Origin: Phycisphaerae bacterium
GTDB lineage: Bacteria; Chloroflexota; Anaerolineae; 4572-78; J111
DNA length: 37,790 bases
Assembly (NCBI GenBank): GCA_028285035.1
Contig: JANQQF010000025.1
Span: forward strand, 1-37,790
Direction of reading: 5' to 3'
Of the stretch, positions 1 through 8,119 are shown piece after piece (positions within the stretch are counted from its first letter, which is position 1; every line of letters begins with the position of its first letter). Under the pieces are notes generated by a model. That model ran no database searches and was not told the origin of the DNA. It worked only from the letters and a program-made list of their open reading frames with translations. The position numbers were made by a program, and so were the translations under genes.

Positions 1-102
1 AGATTGGAGTCACGTCGTGGCCTTGCTCAACACATCATTCGCGCCCACGTTGTTCTGATACGCGAAGCGTTGTCAGAACAACAATTATTGGTTTGCACAC
101 TG

Positions 103-134
103 CAAGATAAAATCAATATTACCGATTTATCTTG
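103..134. repeat. Hairpin H1, part of a 48-nt dispersed repeat
   Basis: The arms CAAGATAAA (103-111) and TTTATCTTG (126-134) pair perfectly across a 14-nt loop. The 48 nt from 93 to 140 recur at 6166-6213 with five differences, all transitions, and the stem is kept (one A-T pair becomes a G-T wobble). That pattern fits a structured RNA or DNA element. No function is known to me. Confidence 0.7.
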
Positions 135-152
135 TAACCTTTATCATGCGTA

Positions 153-172
153 TTTCAGGGGTTACCCTGAAA
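153..172. repeat. Small perfect hairpin H2
   Basis: The arms TTTCAGGG (153-160) and CCCTGAAA (165-172) flank a GTTA loop. It lies between H1 and the strong terminator-like hairpin at 203-241. No gene could be assigned to it. Confidence 0.5.
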
Positions 173-202
173 TTCTACTACACCCACCCAATTCCTCAAA
201 AC

Positions 203-241
203 AAAAAATCGTCGTGGTCTCAAAGACCACGACGATTTTTT
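203..241. terminator. Strong bidirectional rho-independent terminator
   Basis: An 18-bp perfect stem (203-220 with 224-241) has a 3-nt loop. Its outer end is an A-tract on one side and a T-tract on the other, so it could terminate transcription in both directions. A shorter relative with the same core AAAAAATCGTCGTG lies at 7189-7227. It would stop any read-through from a gene left of the window and leftward transcripts from the 354-1292 gene. Confidence 0.8.
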
Positions 242-299
242 TCAAGCCCGAAGTTTGGCAAGTCCTAGGGGTTACCTCTGCACATCGGACTTGTGCCAC

Positions 300-341
300 A
301 GAGAGGGTGCAATGCTGAATCAACTGCATTGCACCCTCTCT
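300..341. terminator. 16-bp perfect hairpin downstream of the DUF5996 gene
   Basis: AGAGAGGGTGCAATGC (300-315) pairs perfectly with 326-341 across a 10-nt loop. It begins 12 bp past the stop of the minus-strand gene at 354. A short TTTA follows on the plus strand and there is no T-tract on the minus strand, so it may be a transcript-end stabiliser or a weak terminator. Confidence 0.55.
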
Positions 342-353
342 TTACAAGGTATA

Positions 354-1292
354 TTACAATTCGCTCAAGGGAGGCACTGTCAATGCCTCAATATCCCAGT
401 TGGCTAATTTTGCCCCAGCTTGATAAGCACTCTCCATGAAATCCAATAAGGCTTGGCGCGGGTTGGCTTGGTCGCGTAGATCATCATACATCAACACTGC
501 CATCGGGCTACCGTTGCTGTCGATCCATTGAGCCGCCGCAGGGGTCAAGGGTTCGCTGTCCATTCCTTCGGGTGCGGGATAGGTGTATGAATAGAAGGCG
601 GGCGCTCTGACCTTGTCGTCACCTACCCAAAAGCCGAAACTGATATTCTCGTGAGAGTAGGCATCTTTGTCTGAAATGCGCATCTCAGGGTTCAGGTCTG
701 GACCCTTTTGGCTGGAAAAACGGGTCACCGCTAAATCGAGATGATGCCAGTAAAGATGGACAGGGCAGGTCTTGTTGTAAGAGCGGCCACTAAACTCTTT
801 GAACACACCATCAACCCAACTCATAATCCGCCAAAATCGTGTCACATACTCTTTTTGGTAAGTCGCATACTGGGTGATTTCTGAGAATGGGGTTTCTATG
901 CCCGGTACATCATAGGGCTTGTCCAGAATGTTGGCTTCGATGCCAAATTCTTGTAACATCCCAAACAATTTGTGATAAAACTGAGCGACACTTAGACCAC
1001 CCTCAAGATTGATGATTCCCACCTCACCACGGCTGGTGACCACTTCCAACTGGTGATTAATGAGGTTGAAGGTGATTTCAAAGCTTTGAAAGCCATCATC
1101 ATAGGGGATGGCGTGCGTCGTGAAGCCTTTGGGAGAAACATACAAGGTAATGTACCACCAATGGTTCTTACGTGGCATCGTTTGTAATCGAATTTTTCCT
1201 ACGATCTGCATATAAAGATGCAGCGTCATTTTACTATCTTCCCACTCGTCTAAAGGCAATACAGGCAAGCTGTGTGTTGAACTCCTCATCAT
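354..1292 (-). CDS. DUF5996 family protein
   Basis: This 312-residue cytoplasmic protein resembles the DUF5996 family, whose biochemical role is unknown. Visible family-like features are an N-terminal LPVLPLDEWEDSKMTLHLYMQ-type segment (written here only as its first part, LPVLPLDEW), a tryptophan- and tyrosine-rich beta core near residues 45-60, and the later motif SFGFWVGDD. There is no signal peptide or membrane segment. The sequence GGAGA (1297-1301) lies 4 nt before the first ATG and 7 nt before a second ATG three bases on (1289), so the second may be the true start. The gene stands alone; H4 follows its stop. Family assignment is by resemblance only. Confidence 0.65.
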   Translation of the reverse strand: MMRSSTHSLPVLPLDEWEDSKMTLHLYMQIVGKIRLQTMPRKNHWWYITLYVSPKGFTTHAIPYDDGFQSFEITFNLINHQLEVVTSRGEVGIINLEGGLSVAQFYHKLFGMLQEFGIEANILDKPYDVPGIETPFSEITQYATYQKEYVTRFWRIMSWVDGVFKEFSGRSYNKTCPVHLYWHHLDLAVTRFSSQKGPDLNPEMRISDKDAYSHENISFGFWVGDDKVRAPAFYSYTYPAPEGMDSEPLTPAAAQWIDSNGSPMAVLMYDDLRDQANPRQALLDFMESAYQAGAKLANWDIEALTVPPLSEL

Positions 1293-1603
1293 ATTGTCTC
1301 CATTTAAGTTGATTGATTAGTCTGTACTCTGGATAATTGCCCCGTCTTCATCCATACAAGGCAAATCGGACCCTCGTATATGCTTCAGACGTTAACATTT
1401 GGATAAATCGTATACCAGCTCAGTTGTCGATTTTTGCCAATATGTCCCGCCGTGATTCTTAAGTTTGAAGAGGCACAATCTATTAAGGCCGAGTAAAGCC
1501 TAATTCAATTAACCCCAAATTAGATTATGTATCAGGAGATAGCTAGCGTCAGAGTTTATTTGTATTTCGGGGGGAGTGGAATAATGTTAGGTACTGGGGA
1601 TGT
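1293..1603. other. Gene-free interval, nothing convincing
   Basis: This 311-bp AT-rich stretch separates the DUF5996 gene start from the AraC gene stop. It should contain the DUF5996 promoter. I see no ORF with a ribosome binding site, no strong hairpin and no repeat copy in it. Confidence 0.5.
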
Positions 1604-2509
1604 TTAATTCAAACTTCTATATTCTGTAGGACTCAAGCCTGTTTTAGTCTTAAACAATTTGCTGAAATTTTGCGGATAATCAAACCCTAAATCATAGGCT
1701 ATTTCACTGATTGGGTGATTGGTATTCAGTAGCAATGATTTGGCTTTTTCCACTAAGTGAAGGTAAATGTGTTCCTTTGCGCTTTTGCCTGTCTCGGATT
1801 TAAGTAAGTCGCTTAAATAAGGTCCAGACATATTTAAGGCTGCGCCACATTGTTGAATGGTCGGCATGCCGTTTTCGGTTAACTCATTTGAGGCAAAATA
1901 GGTTTTCAAATACTTCTCAAATTGAACGACAAAATCTTTGTGCCAATTGGTGCGAGTGTGAAATTGACGGTCATAGTACCGATTGCAATATTTCAGGATT
2001 GATTCTAGATTTATATTGATCAGCTCTTGAGAATGCTTGTCAATGTTTTGATTTATCTCGGCTTCAATTTTTTCAACGAATTCAGTTAGGTTTTTCTTTT
2101 CCCTGCCAGCTAGATGCAACGCTTCATTAACATCATAATCGAAAAAGGAAAACGTCTCTATTGTTTTACCCAAATTTGATTTGCGAATTAAATCAGGATG
2201 AAAAAGGATAGACCACCCCAGACTCTCGGCATCCGTTTCTACGTCTTCTGGCGCCGTATAAACCTGATTGGGGGCCAAAAATATCATTGTCCCTTCTGTA
2301 AAGTCATAAGAATTTCGTCCATACTTAAAAGACCCCCGCATCCCGTCTTTCATAGCGATGTAATACAAATTGCCTGTCACGCTGATGTTGACCGTGTTGG
2401 CAATAACATCTGGCGTGTGGTAGTAAACCGTGATTAAAGGATGCTTTGGTTTTCCAAGCCCCAATAGTTGGTGGACTTCCGAGATGCTATCCGTTCTGAT
2501 AATGTCCAT
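1604..2509 (-). CDS. AraC family transcriptional regulator
   Basis: This 301-residue DNA-binding protein has a cupin-like sensor half (about residues 30-130, with the hydrophobic strand EGTMIFLAPNQVY) and a C-terminal AraC double helix-turn-helix (about 200-300). The second HTH shows the family signature ISEIAYDLGFDYPQNFSKLF followed by KTKTGLSPTEYR. It is probably an activator or repressor responding to a small molecule. It lies 81 bp downstream of the EthD-like gene on the same strand, so the two may be one transcript. The residue style (many Asn, Ile, Lys; AT-rich codons) recalls Bacteroidota AraC proteins more than the neighbouring genes, a hint of transfer. Direct repeats at 3670-3700 are candidate target sites. 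Confidence 0.9.
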   Translation of the reverse strand: MDIIRTDSISEVHQLLGLGKPKHPLITVYYHTPDVIANTVNISVTGNLYYIAMKDGMRGSFKYGRNSYDFTEGTMIFLAPNQVYTAPEDVETDAESLGWSILFHPDLIRKSNLGKTIETFSFFDYDVNEALHLAGREKKNLTEFVEKIEAEINQNIDKHSQELININLESILKYCNRYYDRQFHTRTNWHKDFVVQFEKYLKTYFASNELTENGMPTIQQCGAALNMSGPYLSDLLKSETGKSAKEHIYLHLVEKAKSLLLNTNHPISEIAYDLGFDYPQNFSKLFKTKTGLSPTEYRSLN

Positions 2510-2590
2510 AGCTATGTCTGAGCTTCTTGTCTTGCTTTGCCTTCATCAATAATTTGCCCGAAACCCTATCTCCGATGATCTAACCCTTTT

Positions 2591-3595
2591 CTAAAGGAAA
2601 TACAATAACATTCCAATGATGATTAAAGCACTAATCAAGCCTACATAAACGCCTTGGCCTAATAATTTGCCACCATTGATTGCTGAACCGTAGGTAAATT
2701 GTAAGACTTGTTTTGACATTTGGAACTCTGCCCCAATTTCTTCGATGATCTCGACGGCTGGATAACCACGCAAACCGACCAAGGTTGGTTTACCGCCATA
2801 TACAATCGTATAGATTTCTCGGATAGGATAGGCATGCATGGCCGAGATAGTCTCGTTGAAATCAGCAGAATGATCAAAAAAGCTGGAAAGGTTTGCCCCC
2901 TCGGTCACCCCCAATTCTATCCAGGCCTGATATTGTTTATTCTTATCCCAGTCATGATGAACACCTTTTGCTGAAATAGGCGTATCAATATGGGGAGCCA
3001 ATACCTCAAGTCGTAAGCGCTGCACCTCATCCTTTTTGCGCCAAGATGCACAGAGATCGTTGGCAAGATAATTTCTGAAATCCTCTTCGCTGACCCCTAT
3101 ATTTTTTTTGAAGGCTAAAACATATCGCGGCTGCTTTAGGAAACCATTTGTTTCAGGATTGTTTATTTTATCAACGATCGTACGACTTAAGGGTAAAAAA
3201 GATCGCTGATAGGTATTACGGGAAACAAAATAAGCATCGTCCTCATCTGCCTGTTTAAGGGCAAACGGTTTTCTAAGCAAATTAGCCATAAAAGTGCTGG
3301 CGTAAGCTATGTGGGCCATCCCGTTGGGTTGATCCTCTTTTGGTAGGTCTGTTTCGATTCCGTCTAAATCAGACAACAACGTCGGATCAACATTGTCTAA
3401 GTGCAATTGTCGATATTGATAAAACCCAGGGGTTCGTGCCGCCCAAACTGCATGAACATCCCGCCAATATTTGTATGCTAACGCCTTGGGAATATCAGTT
3501 CGCCACCAGGCAAAAAAAGTAGCGACAACTCTGGCTTTATTTTCCGTTTTTACAACCGAGTCCTTATTTGTTAAGGCTGTCGATTCATTCATCAT
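2591..3595 (-). CDS. EthD-like dimeric alpha/beta-barrel protein with C-terminal membrane anchor
   Basis: The 334-residue product resembles EthD/dimeric ferredoxin-fold proteins: a segment near residues 25-50 reads FAWWRTDIPKALAYKYWRDVHA, given here in short as KYWRDVHAVWAARTPGF, typical of EthD-type domains, and a second half (about 150-260) looks like another such domain with FRNYLANDLCASWR. The last 22 residues form one hydrophobic helix (about 312-333), an uncommon addition that would tether it to the membrane. No catalytic residues can be assigned. ATGATG at the start follows AAGGACAG. It precedes the AraC gene and has AraC-type direct repeats and a 7-bp dyad upstream. Function unknown; it may act on or sense the AraC ligand. 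Confidence 0.6.
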   Translation of the reverse strand: MMNESTALTNKDSVVKTENKARVVATFFAWWRTDIPKALAYKYWRDVHAVWAARTPGFYQYRQLHLDNVDPTLLSDLDGIETDLPKEDQPNGMAHIAYASTFMANLLRKPFALKQADEDDAYFVSRNTYQRSFLPLSRTIVDKINNPETNGFLKQPRYVLAFKKNIGVSEEDFRNYLANDLCASWRKKDEVQRLRLEVLAPHIDTPISAKGVHHDWDKNKQYQAWIELGVTEGANLSSFFDHSADFNETISAMHAYPIREIYTIVYGGKPTLVGLRGYPAVEIIEEIGAEFQMSKQVLQFTYGSAINGGKLLGQGVYVGLISALIIIGMLLYFL

Positions 3596-3618
3596 CTGTC
3601 CTTGTGAAGGGGGGATGT

Positions 3619-3643
3619 GCTAAATTAATGCTACAAATTTAGC
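3619..3643. promoter_or_regulatory. Dyad upstream of the EthD-like gene
   Basis: GCTAAAT (3619-3625) and ATTTAGC (3637-3643) form a 7-bp inverted repeat with an 11-bp spacer. It sits 24-48 bp before the ATG at 3595, where it could be an operator or a leader hairpin. Confidence 0.4.
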
Positions 3644-3669
3644 ATAATTAGACAGCCTAAACGTATCAT

Positions 3670-3700
3670 TTTCGCAGAATTTTGAATGAATTTCGCAGAA
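3670..3700. promoter_or_regulatory. Direct repeats spaced 21 bp, candidate AraC operator
   Basis: TTTCGCAGAA occurs at 3670-3679 and again at 3691-3700, identical and exactly 21 bp apart start to start. Two helical turns is the usual spacing of AraC-family half-sites. The pair lies 75-105 bp upstream of the EthD-like gene, which is followed by an AraC gene. That this AraC binds here is inference. Confidence 0.55.
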
Positions 3701-3774
3701 CTTCGATTTTTCTTACCCCGAACGAATAGGGGCTAGGGAGGCTTGACTGACAACCTTTTAAAGTAACTTCTTAG

Positions 3775-5163
3775 CTATAGCTTCTCGGAGTCTCTAGCGC
3801 GAACACGTGGCCCTTCTGCTGTATCGGCAACCTCATACCCCGCAGCGATGATCTGATCTCTTAAGGCATCTGCATCTTGCCACCGCTTTTCTGCTCGAGC
3901 CTGCTGACGTTTCTGGGCCAGGGTGATGATGGCCTCAGGTACATCCGCTTCAGACGGTGCCCATTCTGCTAACTGTAATCCCAACACCTCATCAAACTTT
4001 AACAGCGTCGCCTTTTTGGTCGAAGCGGGTAGATCACTTTTGGTCAGCTCCCATGTTAAGGCCAATGCTTGTGGCATATTTAAATCGTGATTGATCTGGC
4101 TGGTAAACCGTTCTATGTAGCCCGCATCAGCCGTGCCAACCTCCCCCCATTCATAGCTGAAGGTGCGGAGGCGATTGAACGCCTTGGCTGCGCCATCCAG
4201 ACTGTCCCAGGTAAAGTTTTGCTTGGCGCGATAGTGGGCATTTAAACAAAAATAGCGATAGACCAGCGGCTCATAACCATCATCGATCAAGGTTTGTAAA
4301 CGGAGAAATTCGCCACTTGATTTTGCCATCTTGGCATCGTTAAATTGTAGAAAATAACCGTGCAACCAAAAGTTCGCCAAGTTTGTCCCGTGACACGCTT
4401 GGGTTTGGGCGATTTCGTTTGTGTGGTGTACTGGGATATGATCCTCCCCGCCGCAGTGAATATCAAAGAAAGGCCCTAAATATTTGGCAGACATGGCGGA
4501 ACACTCGATGTGCCAACCGGGAAAACCGACCCCCCACGGACTGTCCCATTCCATTTGTCGCTTCTCACCGGCAGGGCTGAACTTCCACAAGGCAAAGTCA
4601 GTTGGGTTACGTTTTTCGGCGATGTCTACCCGTGCCCCAGCCTGTAATCCTTCTACATCCAGTCGGGCCAGATACCCATAATCTTGCAACTGAGACGTAT
4701 CAAAATAGATCCCGTCTGAGGTACGGTAGGTGAAGCCTTTGGCCTCAATGCCGTTGATGAACTCAATTTGCTCCTGAATATGGTCGGTGGCTCGACACCA
4801 GATCGTCGGCTCCAGAATATTCAAAAGCTGTAAATCATCTTTGAAGGCCTGAGTATAAAGCTCGGCAATCTCCCAAGCGGATTTGCCGGTCCGTTTGGAA
4901 CCCTCCTCCATTTTATCTTCACCGACATCGGCATCAGAAACCAAGTGCCCCACATCCGTAATATTGGTGACGTGTTTGACCTTATATCCATTAAACTCAA
5001 GAACCCGACGTAATATATCTTCAAAGATGTAGGTGCGTAGATTACCAATATGCGCGTAGTTATACACCGTCGGCCCGCAATTGTACAGGCCCACCTTTGG
5101 CGGTTCAAGCGGGGTAAAATCACGTAAACTACGTGAGAACGTGTCATACAATCGAAGTGTCAT
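3775..5163 (-). CDS. cysS: Cysteinyl-tRNA synthetase
   Basis: This class I aminoacyl-tRNA synthetase charges tRNA-Cys with cysteine. The 462 residues match the family length. The ATP-binding HIGH motif is HIGN (38-41) and the KMSKS loop reads KMAKS (278-282), with Ala for the usual Ser. The zinc site that selects cysteine is complete: C29 (YNCGPTVYN), C221 (HIECSAM), H246 and E250 (VHHTNE). The C-terminal anticodon-binding helical part follows. ATG is preceded by AAGGAT. It is the one clear housekeeping gene in this stretch and stands alone between accessory genes. Confidence 0.97.
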   Translation of the reverse strand: MTLRLYDTFSRSLRDFTPLEPPKVGLYNCGPTVYNYAHIGNLRTYIFEDILRRVLEFNGYKVKHVTNITDVGHLVSDADVGEDKMEEGSKRTGKSAWEIAELYTQAFKDDLQLLNILEPTIWCRATDHIQEQIEFINGIEAKGFTYRTSDGIYFDTSQLQDYGYLARLDVEGLQAGARVDIAEKRNPTDFALWKFSPAGEKRQMEWDSPWGVGFPGWHIECSAMSAKYLGPFFDIHCGGEDHIPVHHTNEIAQTQACHGTNLANFWLHGYFLQFNDAKMAKSSGEFLRLQTLIDDGYEPLVYRYFCLNAHYRAKQNFTWDSLDGAAKAFNRLRTFSYEWGEVGTADAGYIERFTSQINHDLNMPQALALTWELTKSDLPASTKKATLLKFDEVLGLQLAEWAPSEADVPEAIITLAQKRQQARAEKRWQDADALRDQIIAAGYEVADTAEGPRVRARDSEKL

Positions 5164-5292
5164 TGGATAATCCTTGGTTATACTTTTACTATTGTCATTT
5201 CACAGTTTAGCGGGCTAACACCGTACATAAGCTGCCAACCTTTTTGGTCGGTTTTCTGTACTGGTTAGGGGGAATCCGTACCTCTTATTTGC

Positions 5293-6129
5293 CTACAATG
5301 CGTGGCCACCCGATACTTTGATAACTTGGCCGGTTACCCATCGCGCTTGATCAGAGGCTAAAAATACCACGACATCCGCAATGTCCCTCGGCTCTCCTAT
5401 CCTACCCAACGGTATCTGCTTATTCAGTTCGGCCTCGAACTCCTTCTCAATGTAGCCCGTTTGTGTTGGGCCAGGCGCGACGGTGTTTACCCGAATTCCC
5501 AAACCACCGACTTCAATAGCTACACTCCGGGTCAAGGCTTCAATCGCAGCTTTACTTGCCCCGTAGTTGATTTGACCCGCGAATGTCTGGGCTGCATCTG
5601 TACTGACATTGATGATGCTACCACGTTGACGTTTTTGTTCCTTTGTCCGTCGCACATATTCCGTCATCATTTGCAAGCTCGCCCCTACATTCACATCGAA
5701 CGTCTGACGATACGTCGAAAAAGATGCTGTTAATACGGTATCTTCTTCGTAGTATGCAGCAGCATTGTTGACGAGGACATCTATTGGGCCAGCTGTTTTC
5801 TCGCACCAATCAAAGAGTTCCGTGACTTGCGCCGGATCGCGCAAGTCTGCTTCATACGCTGCTGCCCACCCGCCCTGATCTTCGATACCCTTCACCACCT
5901 CTGCAGCTCCTTCGCTACGGCGGGCGTGATAAAAGGCTAGTCCAGGCTCTGTGGCTTGTGATGCTTCAACTTGCTCAATACCAAACGCTTCGGATGGCAG
6001 CCGCAGATACGTCAGCAACACCTTTGACCCTTGCCGCGCAAACGCACGACCAATTGCGGCCCCAATGCCGTAGTTGTTATTTGCGCCGGTAACCAAAACA
6101 ACTTTATTGTCTAACTGTGGATCAATCAT
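5293..6129 (-). CDS. SDR family NAD(P)-dependent oxidoreductase
   Basis: This is a 278-residue classical-type short-chain dehydrogenase. The Rossmann motif is TGANNNYGIG (14-23), with the extended spacing seen in enoyl-reductase-like and other divergent SDRs. NNAA is at 121-124 and the catalytic set is S176, Y189 and K193 (YGASK). The C-terminus GQVIKVSGGHAL is typical of FabG-like enzymes. A 3-oxoacyl or sugar/alcohol substrate cannot be told from sequence. Position 5'-ward of it on the minus strand is a copy of hairpin H1, which may end the RidA-GNAT transcript. Confidence 0.88.
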   Translation of the reverse strand: MIDPQLDNKVVLVTGANNNYGIGAAIGRAFARQGSKVLLTYLRLPSEAFGIEQVEASQATEPGLAFYHARRSEGAAEVVKGIEDQGGWAAAYEADLRDPAQVTELFDWCEKTAGPIDVLVNNAAAYYEEDTVLTASFSTYRQTFDVNVGASLQMMTEYVRRTKEQKRQRGSIINVSTDAAQTFAGQINYGASKAAIEALTRSVAIEVGGLGIRVNTVAPGPTQTGYIEKEFEAELNKQIPLGRIGEPRDIADVVVFLASDQARWVTGQVIKVSGGHAL

Positions 6130-6165
6130 TGCTTCTTCTTGGGCTTCTGCCTAACCATGATTAGC

Positions 6166-6213
6166 TTGCACACTACAAGATAAGACCAATATTACTGATT
6201 TATCTTGCAACCT
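6166..6213. repeat. Second copy of the H1 dispersed repeat
   Basis: It matches 93-140 at 43 of 48 positions with no gaps. The hairpin CAAGATAAG/TTTATCTTG (6176-6184, 6199-6207) is retained. It lies between the GNAT stop and the SDR start and may serve as the end of the GNAT message. Confidence 0.75.
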
Positions 6214-6277
6214 GCACAATATCTCGAATATACCATTCATTTTCTACAACAGCCAGAGTTGACCCGCAACGACCTGA

Positions 6278-6739
6278 CTATTCATACATTTCGTAAGTGT
6301 AGCCCACCACCTGGGCGACATCATCCGGCTCTAACGATTGATAAAGCGCATTCGCTGCAATATTTTCTGGGTCTGTGCCGAGCCAAAGATCTTCACACCC
6401 TCGTTCGTGAGCAATCTCAAGAAGCTTGTGCATGATGGCCTTTCCGGCCCCCTTACGTCGTTGATCCGCGCAAACATCAACCTCGTCAACGTATAGCCAA
6501 AACTCTTTGTCGTAGGGTTTCATTTCAATTCTGGCGGAAGCGGTGCCTAGCAACGTGATCTGATCTGGGGAAACATCATGACACACGATGAACAGTGTGT
6601 CTTGGCGCCCCAGGTAGGCTGATAACGACTCGACATCATACTCCGACATATCATTATCCTCATCCCACGCTGCTCGATTTATCTCGTCAACGAGCTGTGG
6701 TAAATTATCTTCAAGCGATATAACCTTAACCTCGATCAT
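6278..6739 (-). CDS. GNAT family N-acetyltransferase
   Basis: This 153-residue enzyme transfers an acetyl group from acetyl-CoA to an amine. The acetyl-CoA motif A is visible as VCADQRRKGAGKAIMHKLLE (about 90-109; the pyrophosphate loop is QRRKGAG), followed by the motif B piece NIAANALYQSLEP (about 128-140). The substrate is unknown. It starts 31 bp after the RidA stop on the same strand, and TGAGGACAG precedes its ATG, so the two are probably one transcript. Confidence 0.9.
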   Translation of the reverse strand: MIEVKVISLEDNLPQLVDEINRAAWDEDNDMSEYDVESLSAYLGRQDTLFIVCHDVSPDQITLLGTASARIEMKPYDKEFWLYVDEVDVCADQRRKGAGKAIMHKLLEIAHERGCEDLWLGTDPENIAANALYQSLEPDDVAQVVGYTYEMYE

Positions 6740-6770
6740 CTATTTCTGTCCTCACTTAACTAGTCAGCGA

Positions 6771-7127
6771 TTAAACTTCTCTTACGGCGGTCACGGTCAC
6801 TTCGATCAGCCAATGGCCACCAAGATCGACACCTAAACAAGCACGTTGCGGCCAATGCTCAGGATTACTGCCGATCCAGGCCCGCCAAACCTCATCCATA
6901 ATCGGTTTGTCATCGATATTCGCAATATAGACTTGTGCTGATAGTATCTTTGTTTTGTCTGAGCCAAGGTCGACTAGATTGCGCTCAAGATTGCTTAACA
7001 CCTGGGCTGTTTGATCGGCTAAATCCAGGCTTTCATCTGTAGCATTTGCCACAGTCCACACCAAATCCTTGTAGGCTGTAGATTGGTTTCTGCCTGTTGG
7101 TGAGTTTCCTCGAATTCTCTCAATCAT
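6771..7127 (-). CDS. RidA (YjgF/YER057c/UK114) family protein
   Basis: The 118-residue protein belongs to the Rid superfamily, whose RidA members hydrolyse reactive enamines/imines formed by PLP enzymes. Family features are the length, the ILSAQVYIANI strand, the W-rich segment EVWRAWIGSNPEHWPQRACL and the C-terminal strand IEVTVTAV. The arginine in PQRA matches the conserved RidA carboxylate-binding position; the context differs from canonical RidA, so it may be a Rid4-7-type member without deaminase activity. AGGAGGAACA precedes the ATG. It heads a probable two-gene unit with GNAT. Confidence 0.88.
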   Translation of the reverse strand: MIERIRGNSPTGRNQSTAYKDLVWTVANATDESLDLADQTAQVLSNLERNLVDLGSDKTKILSAQVYIANIDDKPIMDEVWRAWIGSNPEHWPQRACLGVDLGGHWLIEVTVTAVREV

Positions 7128-7188
7128 TGTTCCTCCTCTAGATTAAGGCTGATATTAGTCAACTTTACTACACCCAATTCTTCAAAAC

Positions 7189-7227
7189 AAAAAATCGTCG
7201 TGGCGTTTGAGATCACGACGATTTTTT
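7189..7227. terminator. Bidirectional terminator, relative of the one at 203-241
   Basis: AAAAAATCGTCGTG (7189-7202) pairs with 7214-7227 around an 11-nt loop, with A- and T-tracts outside. About 40 bp including the flanking TACTACACCCA and CAATTC..TCAAAAC motif are shared with 176-217, with a 4-nt indel. It lies just past the stop of the VOC gene on the minus strand and upstream of RidA. Confidence 0.75.
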
Positions 7228-7296
7228 ATCAAAGACGAGGCGGTTATTATTGACGTTTTGACCCATCCTTCTTGCTTATTTGAAGCGCCTGAATTT

Positions 7297-7728
7297 TCAA
7301 TCTAAATTGTTGCTATCCATCACCTTATTGCCCGTGCAGTTGATCTGCCACATGATGCCAAAGCGGTCAGTACAAAAACCATATCCTTCCGCCCAGAATG
7401 TTTCGGCAAACGGCATGATGATTTGCCCCGCTTCGGCAAGCGCCGTGAACTTAGCCTGCGCATCAGCTAGATCATCTATATCCATCATCAACGATACATT
7501 GCCTGCGGGCGTATACATCTCGCCAAATTGATCTGACCCAGCAATGATAAAACCGTTGATGTTGATGTCGCCGTGCATGATGTGCTCTACCGTGGCTTCT
7601 GGGATATTTTCGATTGCCTCCGCATTCCAGGGCATAAAGCGGCCAACGGTTCCGCCAAACAACTCGGCATAAAAGGTGAGAGCCTCATGACAGTTACCAT
7701 TAAAGCTGAGATAAGGAATTATTTGCAT
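7297..7728 (-). CDS. VOC family protein, PhnB-like
   Basis: The 143-residue product is a glyoxalase/bleomycin-resistance fold protein of the PhnB/3-demethylubiquinone-methyltransferase-like type. The N-terminus IIPYLSFNGNCHEALTFYAE followed by LFGG is the hallmark, and the C-terminal half has MMDIDDLADAQ and the strand FGIMWQINC. Such proteins are often metal-binding dimers, but the substrate is unknown here. GGAGAAAACAGT precedes the ATG. It is a single-gene unit with a terminator downstream. Confidence 0.88.
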   Translation of the reverse strand: MQIIPYLSFNGNCHEALTFYAELFGGTVGRFMPWNAEAIENIPEATVEHIMHGDININGFIIAGSDQFGEMYTPAGNVSLMMDIDDLADAQAKFTALAEAGQIIMPFAETFWAEGYGFCTDRFGIMWQINCTGNKVMDSNNLD

Positions 7729-7895
7729 ACTGTTTTCTCCATGTGGAAATGGTGGGGATATTTAGAACAAATGTACGATTAGTTGGCTCTATTGTCAAGC
7801 CCCAGAACCTTAAAATCGTAAAGCTAACAATGTGATCTGGGATGAATGAATGGCTCAGACGATAGGATGTGTTACTCTAGTTTTGAGGTAAGTTG

Positions 7896-8003
7896 TCACT
7901 CATCTGCAAACTTCTCTGGTATCATTCTTTCAGCCAGATGCACGGCCAAAAGGAATCCTATTCCGCCAGAATCTGATGACGATCCGAATAGTTGCTTTAT
8001 CAT
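7896..8003 (-). CDS. Possible 35-residue small protein or gene remnant
   Basis: In the 390-bp space between the VOC and DUF4303-like genes, the minus strand encodes MIKQLFGSSSDSGGIGFLLA followed by a charged helix ending in EKFADE. The composition is protein-like, but no good ribosome binding site is present and I do not recognise it. The rest of 7729-8119 shows nothing else. Confidence 0.2.
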   Translation of the reverse strand: MIKQLFGSSSDSGGIGFLLAVHLAERMIPEKFADE

Positions 8004-8119
8004 CAATCGATCTCAACAACATTTATGATGTTGGGGTAAATTACCTTTGTGTCAGGCTCAAGGTCTAATAAAATCCAACACTATGATCGAATTACCGATT
8101 GCTCCAGTTTAAACTGATT

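Noticed and set aside
4..318. A 104-residue open frame over the first 315 bp
   Set aside because: It runs through four hairpins, including a strong terminator, has low-complexity pieces encoded by the stems and no ribosome binding site. A different frame ending at 58 could be the tail of a gene from the left, but 18 residues are too few to judge.
5227..5262. Hairpin between the SDR and cysS with a T-run
   Set aside because: Only 6 bp with a wobble, and the T-run is on the plus strand, where no gene ends. No T-box features for cysS were found.
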